Origin: Chitinispirillaceae bacterium
Lineage (GTDB): Bacteria; Fibrobacterota; Chitinivibrionia; Chitinivibrionales; Chitinispirillaceae
Assembly: GCA_016930275.1 (NCBI GenBank)
Contig: JAFGHA010000157.1
Coordinates: 1 to 53,949 of the forward strand
DNA: 53,949 bases
Reading direction: 5' to 3'
Positions 35,711 through 44,714 of this stretch are shown one piece after another (positions within the stretch are counted from its first letter, which is position 1; the number at the start of each line of letters is the position of its first letter). A model generated the notes under the pieces. The model did not search any database. It was not told the DNA's origin and worked only from the letters and a program-made list of their open reading frames with translations. The position numbers were made by a program, and so were the translations under genes.

Positions 35711-37374
35711 TGATTATGATACGACGACTTAAAAATATCGGATATCTGCTGCTTCTTTTTGCGGGAGCTTCTCTGCTGCAATGTACCGAAAATGTTGCCG
35801 GCGCGGGATCCGAGACCACCAACGGTGTTGTCGGTTGTGTTTTCAACAGAGATGCCACAGCGTCGTCAGAGGTTATAGTAAAGCTGTTTCCCGATGCGTA
35901 TAATCCGATAGCTGACGAAACCGGTACAATCCATACCGATACCACGGATGCCTCCGGGCGATACCGATTCAGTAACATTGCCCCCGGTCTCTATACCGTT
36001 CTGGCTCGCGGAAACGGTTCATCGACAAGTCTTCTCATTAACGATATCGCTGTTGCCAAAGATTCCGTCACGAATGCCCCCACCGGCACACTCGACACTT
36101 CGGGATGCATTGCGATTGATCTGACGGCTGAGGCTGCCGGTACCGGCGGGTATCTGTATCTCCCGGGAACCGATATCTACAGCACCTTTTCGGGTGGCAG
36201 GATGGTGCTGCTTTCAGATATACCATCAGGCACCTTCACGGAGGTGCTGCAGGTGAATGCCGACGGTGAAACACGAAACATGGTTCGTGATACTGTTACG
36301 GTCACTTCAGGAGATACGACAGTCATTGAACACCCCTCATGGCGTTTCTCACGTGAAATCGGTTTGAATACCTCGATGACCGGTGCCGGAGTAGCGGACG
36401 ACGTCTGTGACTTTCCGGTACTTGTACGTCTGACTGATGATAATTTCGATTTTGCACAGGCCGCTCCGGACGGCGCCGATCTGCTTTTTTCCGGAAGCGG
36501 CGGTATACTTCTACCGTATGAGATCGAACGGTGGGACGTGACCGGTAAACAGGCGGAACTATGGATCAGGGTCGATACCATCCGGGGAAATGATAGCGAT
36601 CAGTCAATAATAATGTATTGGGGAAATACGGAGGCGATCAATCGTTCTGACGGGGAGATGGTGTTCGATACCGCCGATGGATTTCTGGGAGTCTGGCATT
36701 TCGGAGATGCCGGAACGGATTCCGCACGGGATGCGACTGTCAACGGGTATCACGGTGTATCATCCGATACGGCATATCCATACCAGGCGGAAGGCATTGT
36801 CGGCGACAGCCGGATATTCAATGGAACTTCCAGTTATATCACCATGCCGAATACCGCTTCGAGCAGGTTGAATCTTCCGCAAAACGGACAGTACACGATT
36901 TCTGCATGGGTGTTTATCGATAGCACCGATACGCGATCGCACGTCATTGCATCAAAAGGTAATTCGCAGTACTTTTTATGGTACACGTCGATACATCTTG
37001 ATGCCACCTTGTGGGAATTCGCGGATTATCGCAGCGAAAGCGGCTGGGATCTCTCGGTGCAGCCCCTGTCTACCGGGGCATGGGTTTTACTCACGGGAGT
37101 CCGGAACGGAACGACGCAATATCTTTATGTCAATGGTGTATCCGGCGATACTCTTATTGATTTTCCTTTCAGCAGTGCGCGTGATTCGACCTTCGATCTG
37201 ATGATCGGTCGATTCGCACAGGTCATGGCTTCGCCGGATAATAACGAAGGCTACTGCTACTTCGATGGTGGTATCGACGAAGTACGTATCAGCGGTCGGG
37301 CGCGAAACGCCGCATGGATACGGCTGTGTTACATGAACCAGCAGGCCGACAACAAACTTGTCGTTTTCAGATAA
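35710..37374 (+). CDS. Lipoprotein with carboxypeptidase-regulatory-like, DUF2341 and LamG/concanavalin-like domains
   Basis: 554 residues. The signal sequence ends in LLQC (Cys25), an acceptable lipobox. Residues about 35-110 form a regulatory-like beta-sandwich (GVVGCVFNRDATASSEVIV, TDASGRYRFSNIAPGLY). Then comes DUF2341 (FPVLVRLTDDNFDF, LPYEIERWDV, IIMYWGN) and a LamG-type jellyroll (GVWHFGDAGTDSARD, GNYTISAWVF-like QYTISAWVFIDSTDT, DEVRISGRARNAAWI). DUF2341-LamG pairs bind glycans or proteins on cell surfaces. It overlaps the regulator gene by one base and precedes the esterase gene by 20 bases, so it belongs to a three-gene operon and likely helps bind the substrate attacked by the esterase (inference). 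Confidence 0.85.
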   Translation: MIMIRRLKNIGYLLLLFAGASLLQCTENVAGAGSETTNGVVGCVFNRDATASSEVIVKLFPDAYNPIADETGTIHTDTTDASGRYRFSNIAPGLYTVLARGNGSSTSLLINDIAVAKDSVTNAPTGTLDTSGCIAIDLTAEAAGTGGYLYLPGTDIYSTFSGGRMVLLSDIPSGTFTEVLQVNADGETRNMVRDTVTVTSGDTTVIEHPSWRFSREIGLNTSMTGAGVADDVCDFPVLVRLTDDNFDFAQAAPDGADLLFSGSGGILLPYEIERWDVTGKQAELWIRVDTIRGNDSDQSIIMYWGNTEAINRSDGEMVFDTADGFLGVWHFGDAGTDSARDATVNGYHGVSSDTAYPYQAEGIVGDSRIFNGTSSYITMPNTASSRLNLPQNGQYTISAWVFIDSTDTRSHVIASKGNSQYFLWYTSIHLDATLWEFADYRSESGWDLSVQPLSTGAWVLLTGVRNGTTQYLYVNGVSGDTLIDFPFSSARDSTFDLMIGRFAQVMASPDNNEGYCYFDGGIDEVRISGRARNAAWIRLCYMNQQADNKLVVFR

Positions 37375-37394
37375 CTTTTTACAGGGGAGATGTA

Positions 37395-38465
37395 ATGATG
37401 CATCAACATTTCGGCATTTTTTCAGCCACCGGAAACAACCGTATGATAACGATGTTGGCACTACTCTGTGTGGCGGGTACCGTACGGGCGAAAACCGCTG
37501 TGCCGCTGTTTCTGTTTTCCGGACAATCGAATATGGTCTGTCTCGGTTCCGCTGTTTCCGATCTTCCCGCTGCGGACCGGAATAAGACGTATGAGAATAT
37601 CAAGATTGATAACCGAAGCGATAACGCAAGTCAGGCATGGTCGACACTGAAACCGGGATTCGGTGGTGATGCCAATCATTTCGGTCCGGAGCTGTATTTC
37701 GGCAAGGTACTGTCAGACTCCATGCCGGATACCAAATTCGCATTTATCAAAGATGCCACTTCGGGAACCTATCTCGGGCAATCGGGGGGCTGGCTGCCGC
37801 CGAGCAGCGGCGGGCCCGGCACTTTATACAGGAATATGATGAATCATATCGACCGGGCGCTGGCTAAATTCAACGATGCATTCGATACATCGGAATATAC
37901 CCCGCGTTGGGCCGGCTTCATCTGGCACCAGGGAGAATTCGACGCATGGAACGATCAGTCTTTGGCTAATAAGTACGAGCAGAATCTTACGAATTTGATA
38001 AAGGACATCAGAGAAAAAGCCGAAGACGATTCGATGCCTGCTATAATTCCCATGATTACCGGTAGTATGTGGCAATATCAGGATATCGTTCGTGCAGCCG
38101 AGATTGCCGTTGCTCACAAACTGGTCAATACCGACACGACCGATACCAAAGGATTTGCACTTGCCAATGACAACATTCATTTCAATGCGGCAAGTCAGAT
38201 AAAAATCGGCACTAACTGTGCCCTGCGCTGGCTTGCAATGGACTATACCAACACATGGTGGGGACCGGTCCCGGTAGTGTATCAACCGGCCGCATCCACA
38301 CCGGCTATGCAATTTTCAGGTGCAATGACGTTATATGATCTGGCGGGAAGAAAAATCGGAATGGCGGCGATACAAAATACCGGCCGATCCGAAATTTCGT
38401 CAAGTTTGACAATTATGGCGAAAAATAAATCCGGCTACCGTGTTATGAAACTCACTACCCGTTGA
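37395..38465 (+). CDS. Secreted SASA/CE6-like carbohydrate acetylesterase (SGNH type)
   Basis: 356 residues from ATG 37395 (GGGGAG five bases upstream); the upstream frame from 37314 overlaps the previous gene and is not needed. A signal peptide ends near VRAKT. The catalytic Ser45 lies in FSGQSNM, the signature of SASA/DUF303 esterases, with WHQGEFDAW (about 178-186) and Asp259/His262 in NDNIHF completing the site. Related CE6 enzymes remove acetyl groups from xylan, others from sialic acid. The final 45 residues (LYDLAGRKIGMAAIQ ... YRVMKLTTR) look like a type IX sorting domain. It closes the operon with the TIGR02147 regulator and the LamG lipoprotein, and a strong terminator follows. Confidence 0.85.
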   Translation: MMHQHFGIFSATGNNRMITMLALLCVAGTVRAKTAVPLFLFSGQSNMVCLGSAVSDLPAADRNKTYENIKIDNRSDNASQAWSTLKPGFGGDANHFGPELYFGKVLSDSMPDTKFAFIKDATSGTYLGQSGGWLPPSSGGPGTLYRNMMNHIDRALAKFNDAFDTSEYTPRWAGFIWHQGEFDAWNDQSLANKYEQNLTNLIKDIREKAEDDSMPAIIPMITGSMWQYQDIVRAAEIAVAHKLVNTDTTDTKGFALANDNIHFNAASQIKIGTNCALRWLAMDYTNTWWGPVPVVYQPAASTPAMQFSGAMTLYDLAGRKIGMAAIQNTGRSEISSSLTIMAKNKSGYRVMKLTTR

Positions 38466-38493
38466 GGTAAACGTATGTTTCTGCATTCCTTTT

Positions 38494-38651
38494 AACCCCT
38501 CCGGCTCCGGATCGGCGGAGCTACCTCCCCTTAATCGAGGGGAGGTTTTTCAGGTATATGGCTCCCCTGGCAGGCGATGCACTAAGGTACTCAAAGCGAT
38601 GCACTGAGTTTATCAAGTGTGGGAGCTGTCACCAAAGGTGACTGAGGGGTC
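38494..38651. repeat. Nested palindromic intergenic element
   Basis: The ends AACCCCTC and GAGGGGTC are complementary, and several hairpins nest inside: CCTCCCC/GGGGAGG (38524-38545), and GTCACC-AAA-GGTGAC at about 38629-38643. This is the layout of a dispersed intergenic palindromic repeat or its folded RNA. I cannot see other copies in the window, so repeat status needs a genome search; a structured non-coding RNA is the alternative. Confidence 0.5.
38524..38550 (+). terminator. Intrinsic terminator after the esterase operon
   Basis: Arms CCTCCCC and GGGGAGG around an 8-base loop, followed by TTTTT (38546-38550), 59 bases past the stop of the esterase. It is part of the palindromic element. 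Confidence 0.85.
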
Positions 38652-39074
38652 AGAATTGTAATCGGCTAGATGTGAGGTACCGGCTGGAACACCTCTTCTG
38701 GTATAAAAAAAAGAGAGTGGCAATTCACTCATCTCTTTCCCAAAAAAAACTTCGCAGCAGTTCCGTCATCATACCACCTGCACCGGCAGGAAAAATTACT
38801 CAATATGCTTTTCGGGCCAACAGCCCTCAATTATTTTGACCTATATTCCGCAACGGCAGTAGCCGTACCCATACCACTACCGGGAAGATCATTGCAAAGT
38901 ATAGAAAAACCAGGTTATCATCAGTAAGCAGTGTAACCATTCAACTGATGTTGACGTTAGATATCGGAGTGTGCTTCTGAAAAAAGTGTACTCTCTTATA
39001 TACACAGCTCAAACACCCACCTGTTCCGGAGAAAGTAAAGAATCATGAGAGTGAACCGATGGTGTCGATGACTA
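38652..39074. other. Non-coding stretch of about 420 bases
   Basis: No reading frame is supported. A weak imperfect hairpin (about 38712-38740, arms AAAGAGAGTG and its interrupted complement, with A-rich sequence on both sides) might end transcription on either strand. Otherwise nothing recognised. Confidence 0.4.
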
Positions 39075-39640
39075 TTGTGATACCACTCCAAGAGTGAAAG
39101 TCCTGGCATTTGGTGATTGCAACCGGATTCCTTATCCCTGTCCGCATCTGACATTGAACCGGACGCATGACGAATGGTATACCGCCTTTCCAACGTATCA
39201 TAATTGTCATGAAGGCCTGGGACCCGCGGTTGGTTTGGGAAAGACGCTTCTCGATTCAATACATGAGGATATAAGCATAGGATTCATTCCCTGTACACTT
39301 TCCGGTGAAGCAATAGAAGTATTTCAGAAAGGATCCGGACACGTACCATTGCTGAACATACCCGCCCGAGTAAAGGCACACCGAATGAAGTAAGCAGTGA
39401 TGCGTACGGCTGGATGGTAAAACGGTGCAAGATCGCCCAGGAAACGGTTGTGATCAAGGGAATTTACATCAGGGAGAAACCAATTGCGGCGACGGCAGTT
39501 GGCCGGGTAAAGTGAAAAGTATCATAGACAATATCGCATCACGGAATGGTGCTGCGAAAACGGGTGTAACCACACCATTTGTTGAAAAATTGTCCTGCCC
39601 GCAGGACCTGAATCGGTGTCAGTTCGGCACCGGTGGAAGT
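39075..39640 (+). pseudogene. Remnant of a second SASA/CE6-like esterase gene, frameshifted in three frames
   Basis: Three consecutive segments, each in a different frame, together read like the middle of a SASA esterase. First: DTTPRVKVLAFGDCNR, then HEGLGPAVGLGKTLL and ISIGFIPCTLSGEAIEVF, ending at the stop near 39391. Second, from 39399: DAYGWMVKRCKIAQE then VVIKGIY. Third, from 39464: LHQGETNCGDGSWPGKVKSI then TTPFVE. The HQGE motif is conserved in the family. The N-terminal part with the catalytic GQSNM is missing. It is distinct from, not a duplicate of, the intact esterase 600 bases upstream: its GLIPC-like and HQGETNCGD motifs fit a different SASA subtype. A dead gene. Confidence 0.75.
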
Positions 39641-39687
39641 ATACCGTGTTCAAGCCACTTTCGTAACAGAAGTTGCACTTGTTCTCC

Positions 39688-40848
39688 CTACTCTTCGTAT
39701 TCAAACCTGAATACCAGTTCCCTGAGCATCGATCCCTGCGGTCGGTAGAGTTCATTGAGAAACGCGTCCCGTACCTCAATCCACGCAGTGCAACCGGTGA
39801 TCGCATGATCGAGTGACGGATATAGATGAGAAATGTGCTGCCCTGCCGCGAAATCATCATTTGTGATTAGCATCAGCTCCGACGGGGCGACATCGTCAAG
39901 TTCTTCCTGGTCGAATTCAAGATACCACTGTGTCAGATGCTGTTCAGGAAGCGGCGAACCGTTGCCGAGCGTGGCGTCGATGCTGAGGCTGGTGTCGACA
40001 TTGCCGGTGAATGTTCCGATAAAATAGGATTTCTCCTCATCCACCTTCAGCTGTACGGTATCACCGGAAACCGGCATACGGGTAAACGGATAGTTACAGG
40101 TTGCCGGGTTAAAAAACATAAGCGGTTTCTTTTCCACTGCATAGATACAGAGGGAATCAATCATCGGATTATGATTAACGGGAATCGTAAGCTGTGGAAC
40201 CGAGGCAAAGCGTGAGTTGTAACGGACACTGTAACTGCTTACAATTTCATGACCGCCGTCGACTCTACAGTAAATTTGCATCGGAGCGGTGAAGCACTGC
40301 AGCAGAAGGGGCAGGAATTGCCGAAACTCCTCGTCGATCGATTCCGGAGCGATGGATGCGGAGGCGGAGATCAGATCGATCATCTGCAGGAATTCTTTTT
40401 TCGAGAAAGAACGGTATTCTTCGGAAATCGCTTCCCGGTAATATTCCGGGATGGCTGCAGTCCAGTTGTCGGGAACAGCACTGCTGTTTTCAATAATGTG
40501 ATCGGGAATAACGAAGGTAAAGGCGATACAACTCGTCCGGTCGGAGAAGGTGTATGCCACCGGGGTGATTTCAAGCGGAACGGTATCCGGAGCTGTGTTC
40601 ACACCGTATTCGTTCACCCGAATATTCCAGGAGACTTCCCAGGTGAGATCTTCGGGAGATACATCCCTTCCGGCAAAAACCGCTTTGAGGAGGACGGTGT
40701 CTCCGGGAGCGGCTTCGGCGGGTTCGTAAATAAAGTCAAGCAGACGGGGCTTGTCGGGTTCGATACGGGAATAACTGGTGGGGAATTCCGCGCAGCCAGA
40801 ACCGATAAGCGCGATCGTTGCCGCAATGAGTAAAATACTGTTATTCAT
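39688..40848 (-). CDS. Lipoprotein of unknown function, partner of the TonB-dependent receptor
   Basis: 386 residues from ATG 40848 (AAGGAG eight bases upstream), preferred over a start 18 codons earlier. The signal sequence ends in IGSGC, a good lipobox. The mature protein starts with an Ig-like segment (YEPAEAAPGDTVLLKAVFAG) and contains several beta-rich stretches, with a conserved-looking C-terminal part (ELVFRFEYEE). No domain recognised. It is the last gene of the TonB operon, 83 bases after the receptor. Small lipoproteins often follow TonB receptors and bind substrate at the surface; that role is inferred from position. Confidence 0.7.
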   Translation of the reverse strand: MNNSILLIAATIALIGSGCAEFPTSYSRIEPDKPRLLDFIYEPAEAAPGDTVLLKAVFAGRDVSPEDLTWEVSWNIRVNEYGVNTAPDTVPLEITPVAYTFSDRTSCIAFTFVIPDHIIENSSAVPDNWTAAIPEYYREAISEEYRSFSKKEFLQMIDLISASASIAPESIDEEFRQFLPLLLQCFTAPMQIYCRVDGGHEIVSSYSVRYNSRFASVPQLTIPVNHNPMIDSLCIYAVEKKPLMFFNPATCNYPFTRMPVSGDTVQLKVDEEKSYFIGTFTGNVDTSLSIDATLGNGSPLPEQHLTQWYLEFDQEELDDVAPSELMLITNDDFAAGQHISHLYPSLDHAITGCTAWIEVRDAFLNELYRPQGSMLRELVFRFEYEE

Positions 40849-40931
40849 TCTTATACTCCTTGGTTCAACTCTACGGCGCTCAGTAATATAGGTCACTATC
40901 ATGGTTTTTTTGTCAATCCTTTCAATTATGG

Positions 40932-43748
40932 TCAGAACTCCGCCCTGATACCCATTGCCGGTTGAATGATCATGCTCACGGTCTGTTTCTGGGTGTAATC
41001 ATAGTTCCAGATCTCCATCTCGGGGCTTTTGTAAAAGAGCCAGCTCAGGTTCTGAATATCGAGATACGTGGAGAACATCCAGTTTTTATAGACGAACTTT
41101 TTATCGACCCGGAGGTCGATCTGGAAAAACGGATCGACACGGCTTGAGTTTTCCTTTCCGTAAACCGGCATGAGATAGTTATAGTTTTCATTCTCTACCA
41201 CCCGCAGTACCGGTGTAGTTGGTTTCCCGGTAACATAGCGGATACGGGTACCGACGTCCCATTCGTGCGGCAGATGCCAGCTTGCCAGCAGTTGCAGATG
41301 GTGCGTCTCATCATCATTGTACAGTACCCATTGCTTTTCATTGGGATTCCACCGTTCACTACGTGAGAGCGTATAGGCGATCCAGCCGAAAAATCTCCCG
41401 TTGTTGTCATGACGTAACAGCAGTTCAAGACCCTTCATTTTACCCTTACCATCAGAGAGCCAGAGCGCGTTCGGGTTATCACGAAGATCCTCGCTGCTCG
41501 CCATGCGCGGTATTTCCCACTGACGGTTAAGATAGCACTGCAGATCGGCGCTTATCAGGTCGGTAATACGCCATTCATAGCCGACGAGGTAGTGCGATGC
41601 TTTCGTGGTGGGGAGAGAGGGATCACCCCAGGTTTGATGGATCGTCTGGCCCATAGGTTCAGGAGTCTGATTGTAGTTGCCGATCGCCGCTTTGATCGTT
41701 TGCTGTTCGTTTATCGAATACCTTCCGGAAAGCCGGAATGAAGGATCACCCGAATAACCGCGATTGTTGTTGAAGGATATATAACCCCAGTATTCGGGTA
41801 CCACCCCACCCCGGTGGATCAGCTCCGGATAATAATCATAACGGATTCCCGGTTGCAGCTGGAGCGATTCAGTCGGCTTGACGGTAAGAAGCGCATAGGC
41901 ACCCACGACACCGAAGAGCCAGTTATTGGTCGTGTCGCGGTTGATGCTTCCGTCGCCGGAAGGAATCTGCAATGCAAGATTCTCTATGGTCAGGTGCACG
42001 TCAGCCCCCGTTGCCAGCTGCACCTGCGGTGAGATGGTTACGGCAAGTTCATCGCGGATATGGTGCATGTACGGGTGTTCATTGACGGTAACGTAGCCGA
42101 ATACCGATACATCGCTTTGTGCATTGGTGAAGGAATACCGCAGTGAATTCGCCAGACGGGGAGTGAATTTCCAGTCCCAGCCGAGAAGGCCGGTGGTGAA
42201 CTGGATTTTAGTACCGAGTGACTGCGTCGCCTCGCTTACTTCGCTGCTGCCACCCTGCATACCGGGAACGTAAATGCCCAGACTGTCACGGGAGTGCAGC
42301 AGGGTCACGAACAGTGTGTTGTTTTTCGTGAAGGTCACGTCTGCCCGGGCGAGAATATCGTAGTAGGAGGGGGATACGGAATAAGGGAACCGGTCGGGAA
42401 ACTGTTCGGTATACCATTTGACGATATCACCGACAAAACTTCTACGCGCGGATGCCATCACCGATATTTTTTTGGTGACCGGTCCTTCAACCATCAGGTA
42501 CCCGTCAATCAGGTTGAGATCGAGCTGCCCGTGCCAGCGGTCGCTTTTCGCGGGACGACCCTTGATTTCGATAATACCCGCAATAGCACCACCGTAACGG
42601 GTACTCCAGCCGCCGGGGTAAAAATCGACCGATTCGAGTGCTTCTGAATTGTAAATAGATTTAAGCCCGCCGAAGTGATAGAGCAGGGGAATGATGGTTC
42701 CGTCGAGCAGGTACTCCGAATCCCAGGAGGGGGCTCCACGCACGATGATATCACCACCGCCGAATGAGGGACGCCCGACACCGGGAAGCGCCTGTACCAC
42801 CCGGACGGCATCATTGCCGATACCGGGAATCTTCCGGGCCTCGGCGAGCGTCAGTTGACGACGTGTAACCTCTTTCTCCTCAGCCTTTCCGTATACCACG
42901 ACTTCATAATCATTATAGGTAACCCTGCGAGCAAAATAAGTAACGTCAAGAACTTCACCGGGTGTAATCAGTTCCTTTTCCGTAATCGGTTCGTAGCCGG
43001 TCAGCGGCGACGAAACAGATATCGAACACGACGGCAGCGAATAAAAACTGAATCTGCCCATTGAATCGGTGACGGTGACCAGGTTCTTCTCTTCAGTGTA
43101 CTGTCCTTCGAAGGTGCCCAGTTTTTCGAGATACCGTGAAAACGGCACATCGAGGGCGGTATCCGTAACCGTATCGGGAAAGGTGAGCACGACCATCGCG
43201 TCGGCAATCGGTGTCCGGGTCCCGCGTTCACGGAGAATACCCTGAAAATTGATGTATTTCTCGACCCGTTCGGTGAATGTATGAAGTGTGAACGGAACCT
43301 CATATTGCAATAGCACAGGTACGGGAATACCACCTGCCTTTGCGGGCGAGAACCTGAATTTGCGAAGGGCGGCGGCTGCACTGCTGTCGAGTTGCGGATG
43401 TACTCCGGAAATCACACGCACACTGTCGACTATTCCGCTGTCATTGAGCAGACACTCCAGCACCACTGTTCCTTCGATACCCTGCCGAGCTGCATCTTCA
43501 GGGTACACCGGTTTTTCTCGGGTGATAACCTCAGGCATTTTTTCTATCGGTGCATCATCCCCGGGGGGCAGGCCCGACGATTCAGTTCTGGTGGTATCGG
43601 ACGGCGGTTCAAGGACAAGTTCCTGTTCCACCGGTTGATCGGGAACCTGCGCTGACGCAGTTCCCCGCACAATTCCCGTGATACACATACCCGCCGTGAA
43701 TAGCATACCGGCCAGTAATCTGAAACGGTGATGAAAAGAGAAATACAT
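40932..43748 (-). CDS. TonB-dependent receptor with N-terminal TonB-C-like domain
   Basis: 938 residues; AAGGAA eight bases before the ATG and a signal peptide (ends near ASAQV). Residues about 72-155 match a TonB C-terminal domain (PVYPEDAARQGIEGTVVLE, VSGVHPQLDSSAAAALRKF-like, FRFSPAKAGGIPVPVLLQYE). A carboxypeptidase-regulatory-like beta-sandwich (about 165-265) follows, then a plug (ARKIPGIGNDAVRVVQALPG, GGGDIIVRG) and a 22-strand-type barrel to the C-terminal Phe. The receptor imports a ligand with energy from ExbB/ExbD/TonB, all encoded just upstream in the same operon. The extra TonB-C-like domain is unusual and would sit in the periplasm. Substrate unknown. Confidence 0.88.
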   Translation of the reverse strand: MYFSFHHRFRLLAGMLFTAGMCITGIVRGTASAQVPDQPVEQELVLEPPSDTTRTESSGLPPGDDAPIEKMPEVITREKPVYPEDAARQGIEGTVVLECLLNDSGIVDSVRVISGVHPQLDSSAAAALRKFRFSPAKAGGIPVPVLLQYEVPFTLHTFTERVEKYINFQGILRERGTRTPIADAMVVLTFPDTVTDTALDVPFSRYLEKLGTFEGQYTEEKNLVTVTDSMGRFSFYSLPSCSISVSSPLTGYEPITEKELITPGEVLDVTYFARRVTYNDYEVVVYGKAEEKEVTRRQLTLAEARKIPGIGNDAVRVVQALPGVGRPSFGGGDIIVRGAPSWDSEYLLDGTIIPLLYHFGGLKSIYNSEALESVDFYPGGWSTRYGGAIAGIIEIKGRPAKSDRWHGQLDLNLIDGYLMVEGPVTKKISVMASARRSFVGDIVKWYTEQFPDRFPYSVSPSYYDILARADVTFTKNNTLFVTLLHSRDSLGIYVPGMQGGSSEVSEATQSLGTKIQFTTGLLGWDWKFTPRLANSLRYSFTNAQSDVSVFGYVTVNEHPYMHHIRDELAVTISPQVQLATGADVHLTIENLALQIPSGDGSINRDTTNNWLFGVVGAYALLTVKPTESLQLQPGIRYDYYPELIHRGGVVPEYWGYISFNNNRGYSGDPSFRLSGRYSINEQQTIKAAIGNYNQTPEPMGQTIHQTWGDPSLPTTKASHYLVGYEWRITDLISADLQCYLNRQWEIPRMASSEDLRDNPNALWLSDGKGKMKGLELLLRHDNNGRFFGWIAYTLSRSERWNPNEKQWVLYNDDETHHLQLLASWHLPHEWDVGTRIRYVTGKPTTPVLRVVENENYNYLMPVYGKENSSRVDPFFQIDLRVDKKFVYKNWMFSTYLDIQNLSWLFYKSPEMEIWNYDYTQKQTVSMIIQPAMGIRAEF

Positions 43749-43793
43749 GGCGAATTCCTTTTAAGAAAAATGAGATCGATTGTTACGTTAGTG

Positions 43794-44711
43794 CTATCCG
43801 AGCAGTACGAATCTGATCGGTACGATAATCCATACCGCCACCGGGTCATCCCCGCGCATGGCGGGAACAAATTCCATCGCCATGGTGGCTTTTACCGCCT
43901 GGGCCGCCGAGTTGAAGCCGATATCATTCAGGCAGGTGGCTTTTTTCACTTTACCGTCGATATCAACCAGTACCTTTACTTTAATGGTTCCTTCGACTTT
44001 CTGCTCGACCATCTCTTTTGTATAATGCGGTTTGACGACCTTACGGAATTTTGGCGGGGTGGTAATGGTTGTGGTGGACACAATGGTTCCCCTGATATCC
44101 GATTCCATGGCGGTGATCGTATCGTATTCTTTTTCGATTGTATTGCCGATTTTTCCCACTACCGCGTTGGTCATTGAACCGCCGCTGCCGAGTCCGGTGG
44201 AGTATACCTTCCTGAGGCCGTATACTTTACGTGTCGGCTTTACGGAAGGTTCCGGCGGTTTCTCCTCGATGTTTTCCTCTTTTTGTTTCAGAAGCGGCTT
44301 CCGTGTAAGATCAACCGGTTGTTCGTTTTTTACCGGAATCTTTTTTTTCACGACTGGCGCTGGAACGGGTTTCTGCTTCGGTTTCACCAGGTGGAATTCC
44401 GTTTTTATGGTGGTGGTTGTCCTGGTGATCACACCCTGCAGTGGCGGTATGCGTTTCGCATACAATCCTGCGAAAATGCTGATTGTCGCGGTGATAAGCA
44501 GGAGCAACGGAAACAGCCGGTCGTTCCCAAGTATTCCCCGTTGCTGAGATTGTGGTGGAAACGAAAGACGTTTGTGCGCGGTGAGCGAAGGAGTAGTGGT
44601 TGACACGTTGTCCGGAGGGACGATTGTTGTAAAAGTGCTGTCACCAGTGGTGTTGTCGATCTTCTCCGGAACATTTTCCGCAACCGGGGCGGAAGGGGTA
44701 CAGGTGGTCAT
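43794..44711 (-). CDS. tonB: TonB-family energy transducer
   Basis: 305 residues. A cytoplasmic Thr/Pro-rich N-terminus precedes one TM helix (LFPLLLLITATISIFAGLYA, about 65-85), then a Pro/Lys-rich periplasmic spacer (KPKQKPVPAPVVKKKIPVK) and a C-terminal TonB domain (PHYTKEMVEQKVEGTIKVKV, ending EFVPAMRGDD...VPIRFVL). It moves energy from ExbB/ExbD to outer-membrane receptors. The start (GAAGG seven bases upstream) is three bases after the exbD stop, so translation is coupled. The long N-terminal part before the TM segment is unlike E. coli TonB. Confidence 0.88.
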   Translation of the reverse strand: MTTCTPSAPVAENVPEKIDNTTGDSTFTTIVPPDNVSTTTPSLTAHKRLSFPPQSQQRGILGNDRLFPLLLLITATISIFAGLYAKRIPPLQGVITRTTTTIKTEFHLVKPKQKPVPAPVVKKKIPVKNEQPVDLTRKPLLKQKEENIEEKPPEPSVKPTRKVYGLRKVYSTGLGSGGSMTNAVVGKIGNTIEKEYDTITAMESDIRGTIVSTTTITTPPKFRKVVKPHYTKEMVEQKVEGTIKVKVLVDIDGKVKKATCLNDIGFNSAAQAVKATMAMEFVPAMRGDDPVAVWIIVPIRFVLLG

Positions 44712-44714
44712 CGG

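Noticed and set aside
39425..39748. 107-codon plus-strand frame as an independent gene
   Set aside because: Its first half is the third-frame part of the esterase remnant and its end overlaps the opposite-strand lipoprotein gene.
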